A DNA stretch of 5,652 nucleotides, taken from Sporomusaceae bacterium (lineage in GTDB: Bacteria; Bacillota; Negativicutes; DSM-13327). Below, one piece after another: positions 4,956 through 5,652 of the stretch; position 1 is the first letter of the stretch, and each line of letters begins with the position of its first letter. Where the stretch lies: the NCBI GenBank assembly GCA_027492445.1, contig JAPUES010000266.1, positions 1 through 5,652 of the forward strand, read 5' to 3'. The notes under the pieces were generated by a model. The model saw nothing but the letters and a program-made list of their open reading frames with translations. It was not told the DNA's origin and did not search any database. The position numbers were made by a program, and so were the translations under genes.

Positions 4956-5652
4956 TTAGGTTAAAGAAGATTGGTTATTATTTTTGGCAAAGGTAATGGC
5001 TTGCGTAAAATCAGTAGGGAGGGGAGCTTCAATTGTTATTTCCTGCTTCGTGTTAAGCTGTATAAAACGGATGGTAGCAGCATGTAACGCTTGTCTAGAT
5101 ATCCAAGGAGAACGCTTTCCATACATGCCATCGCCAATAATGGGATGACCGAGATGAGCAAGATGGAGACGAATTTGATGAGTTCTACCTGTATCTAAGG
5201 TGAGTTCCACTAGTGAAGTATTAGAAAAGTCTTGAAGGGTTTGGTAATGGGTAATAGCCTGTTCCCCTTGGGGGTGAATGGTCCGTCGGTTGGCGAGGCT
5301 AGGATGAGAACCAATGGGAGCATCAATAGTCCCGGAAGGGGGACTTATGACTCCTTGGATTAAGGCACAATAACTGCGCTTTAAGATTCTATCTTTTAAC
5401 TGTTGCTCAAGGATAAATTGGCTGCGAGAATCCTTTGCAAAAATGATGCAGCCAGAGGTATCCCGGTCTAGTCTATGTACAGGGCGAACAGTGGTTAGGA
5501 TACCACGGTCTTGTAGTTCATAAGCTAAAAAATTAGATAAGGTACCGCTTATGGTTTTACCAGTAGGATGCACCAATTGGCGTGGGGGTTTATTTATTAC
5601 CAACATAAAATCATCTTCATATAATATTTCAAGTAATCCTTGCTCTGGCTGG
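4956..5652 (-). CDS. RluA-family pseudouridine synthase, 5' end cut by window edge
   Basis: RNA pseudouridine synthases of this family isomerise specific uridines in rRNA or tRNA. The signature HRLDRDTSG carries the catalytic Asp, with the RTHQIRLHLAHLGHPIIGD block and the QALHA motif following, all in family order. The first Met in the frame (5606) is not the real start: the frame continues open to the right edge, adding 15 residues that include LYEDDF, so the sequence reads YEDDFMLVINKP, the conserved first motif of the family. The N-terminus, and whether there is an S4 RNA-binding domain, lie outside the window, so the target (RluD-, RluC- or YlyB-like) cannot be decided. It ends with a strong terminator. 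It looks like a housekeeping gene unrelated to the biotin operon. Confidence 0.92.
   Translation of the reverse strand, partial: QPEQGLLEILYEDDFMLVINKPPRQLVHPTGKTISGTLSNFLAYELQDRGILTTVRPVHRLDRDTSGCIIFAKDSRSQFILEQQLKDRILKRSYCALIQGVISPPSGTIDAPIGSHPSLANRRTIHPQGEQAITHYQTLQDFSNTSLVELTLDTGRTHQIRLHLAHLGHPIIGDGMYGKRSPWISRQALHAATIRFIQLNTKQEITIEAPLPTDFTQAITFAKNNNQSSLT

Noticed and set aside
5604..5606. ATG as the start of the pseudouridine synthase
   Set aside because: It lies inside the conserved YEDDFMLVINKP motif and the frame stays open upstream, so it is an internal Met.

Overview
The window looks like chromosomal DNA of a low-GC anaerobic Firmicute, possibly a Negativicute or clostridial relative. 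The evidence is AT-rich intergenic DNA, strong GGAGG-type ribosome sites, near-consensus sigma-A promoters, a UPF0251/DUF134 regulator, a TM1266-like small protein and a yhfU-yhfT-yhfS-type biotin locus. The taxonomic call is inference; there is no rRNA gene to settle it. I see no insertion sequence, CRISPR array, tRNA or prophage signal.

Left part (1-1290). A DUF134 DNA-binding protein is cut by the left edge (minus strand). It is transcribed divergently from a 75-residue DUF2892 membrane protein (plus strand). The 241-base gap between them holds one clear promoter for each gene, a perfect 12-bp inverted repeat around the DUF134 -35 box, and a shorter inverted repeat inside the DUF2892 promoter. 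The DUF2892 gene converges on a small TM1266-like gene (minus strand), and a perfect 15-bp hairpin between them probably terminates both.

Centre (1375-4913). One tight minus-strand operon runs bioY, thiolase-like gene, AMP-dependent acyl ligase, FabZ-like hotdog gene. All three junctions overlap by 7-8 bases when the best starts are used. It has a textbook promoter (TTGACA, 17 bases, TATAAT) whose -35 box lies in one arm of a BirA-like operator, so biotin-dependent repression is likely. The first three genes correspond to the known B. subtilis yhfU/yhfT/yhfS set. The fourth is extra. Two of the enzymes look catalytically altered: the thiolase keeps Cys88, Asn310 and His342 but has Gly372 where the second catalytic Cys should be, and the hotdog protein keeps the FabZ Glu but has lost the HFPG catalytic His. 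The ligase motifs look intact. The operon therefore pairs biotin (or biotin precursor) uptake with acyl activation and two remodelled acyl-thioester enzymes, a function I cannot name. It is the most interesting part of the window.

Right part (4915-5652). An RluA-family pseudouridine synthase (minus strand) ends in a strong hairpin terminator directly abutting the BirA-like site. Its reading frame stays open through the right edge, so its start lies outside the window.
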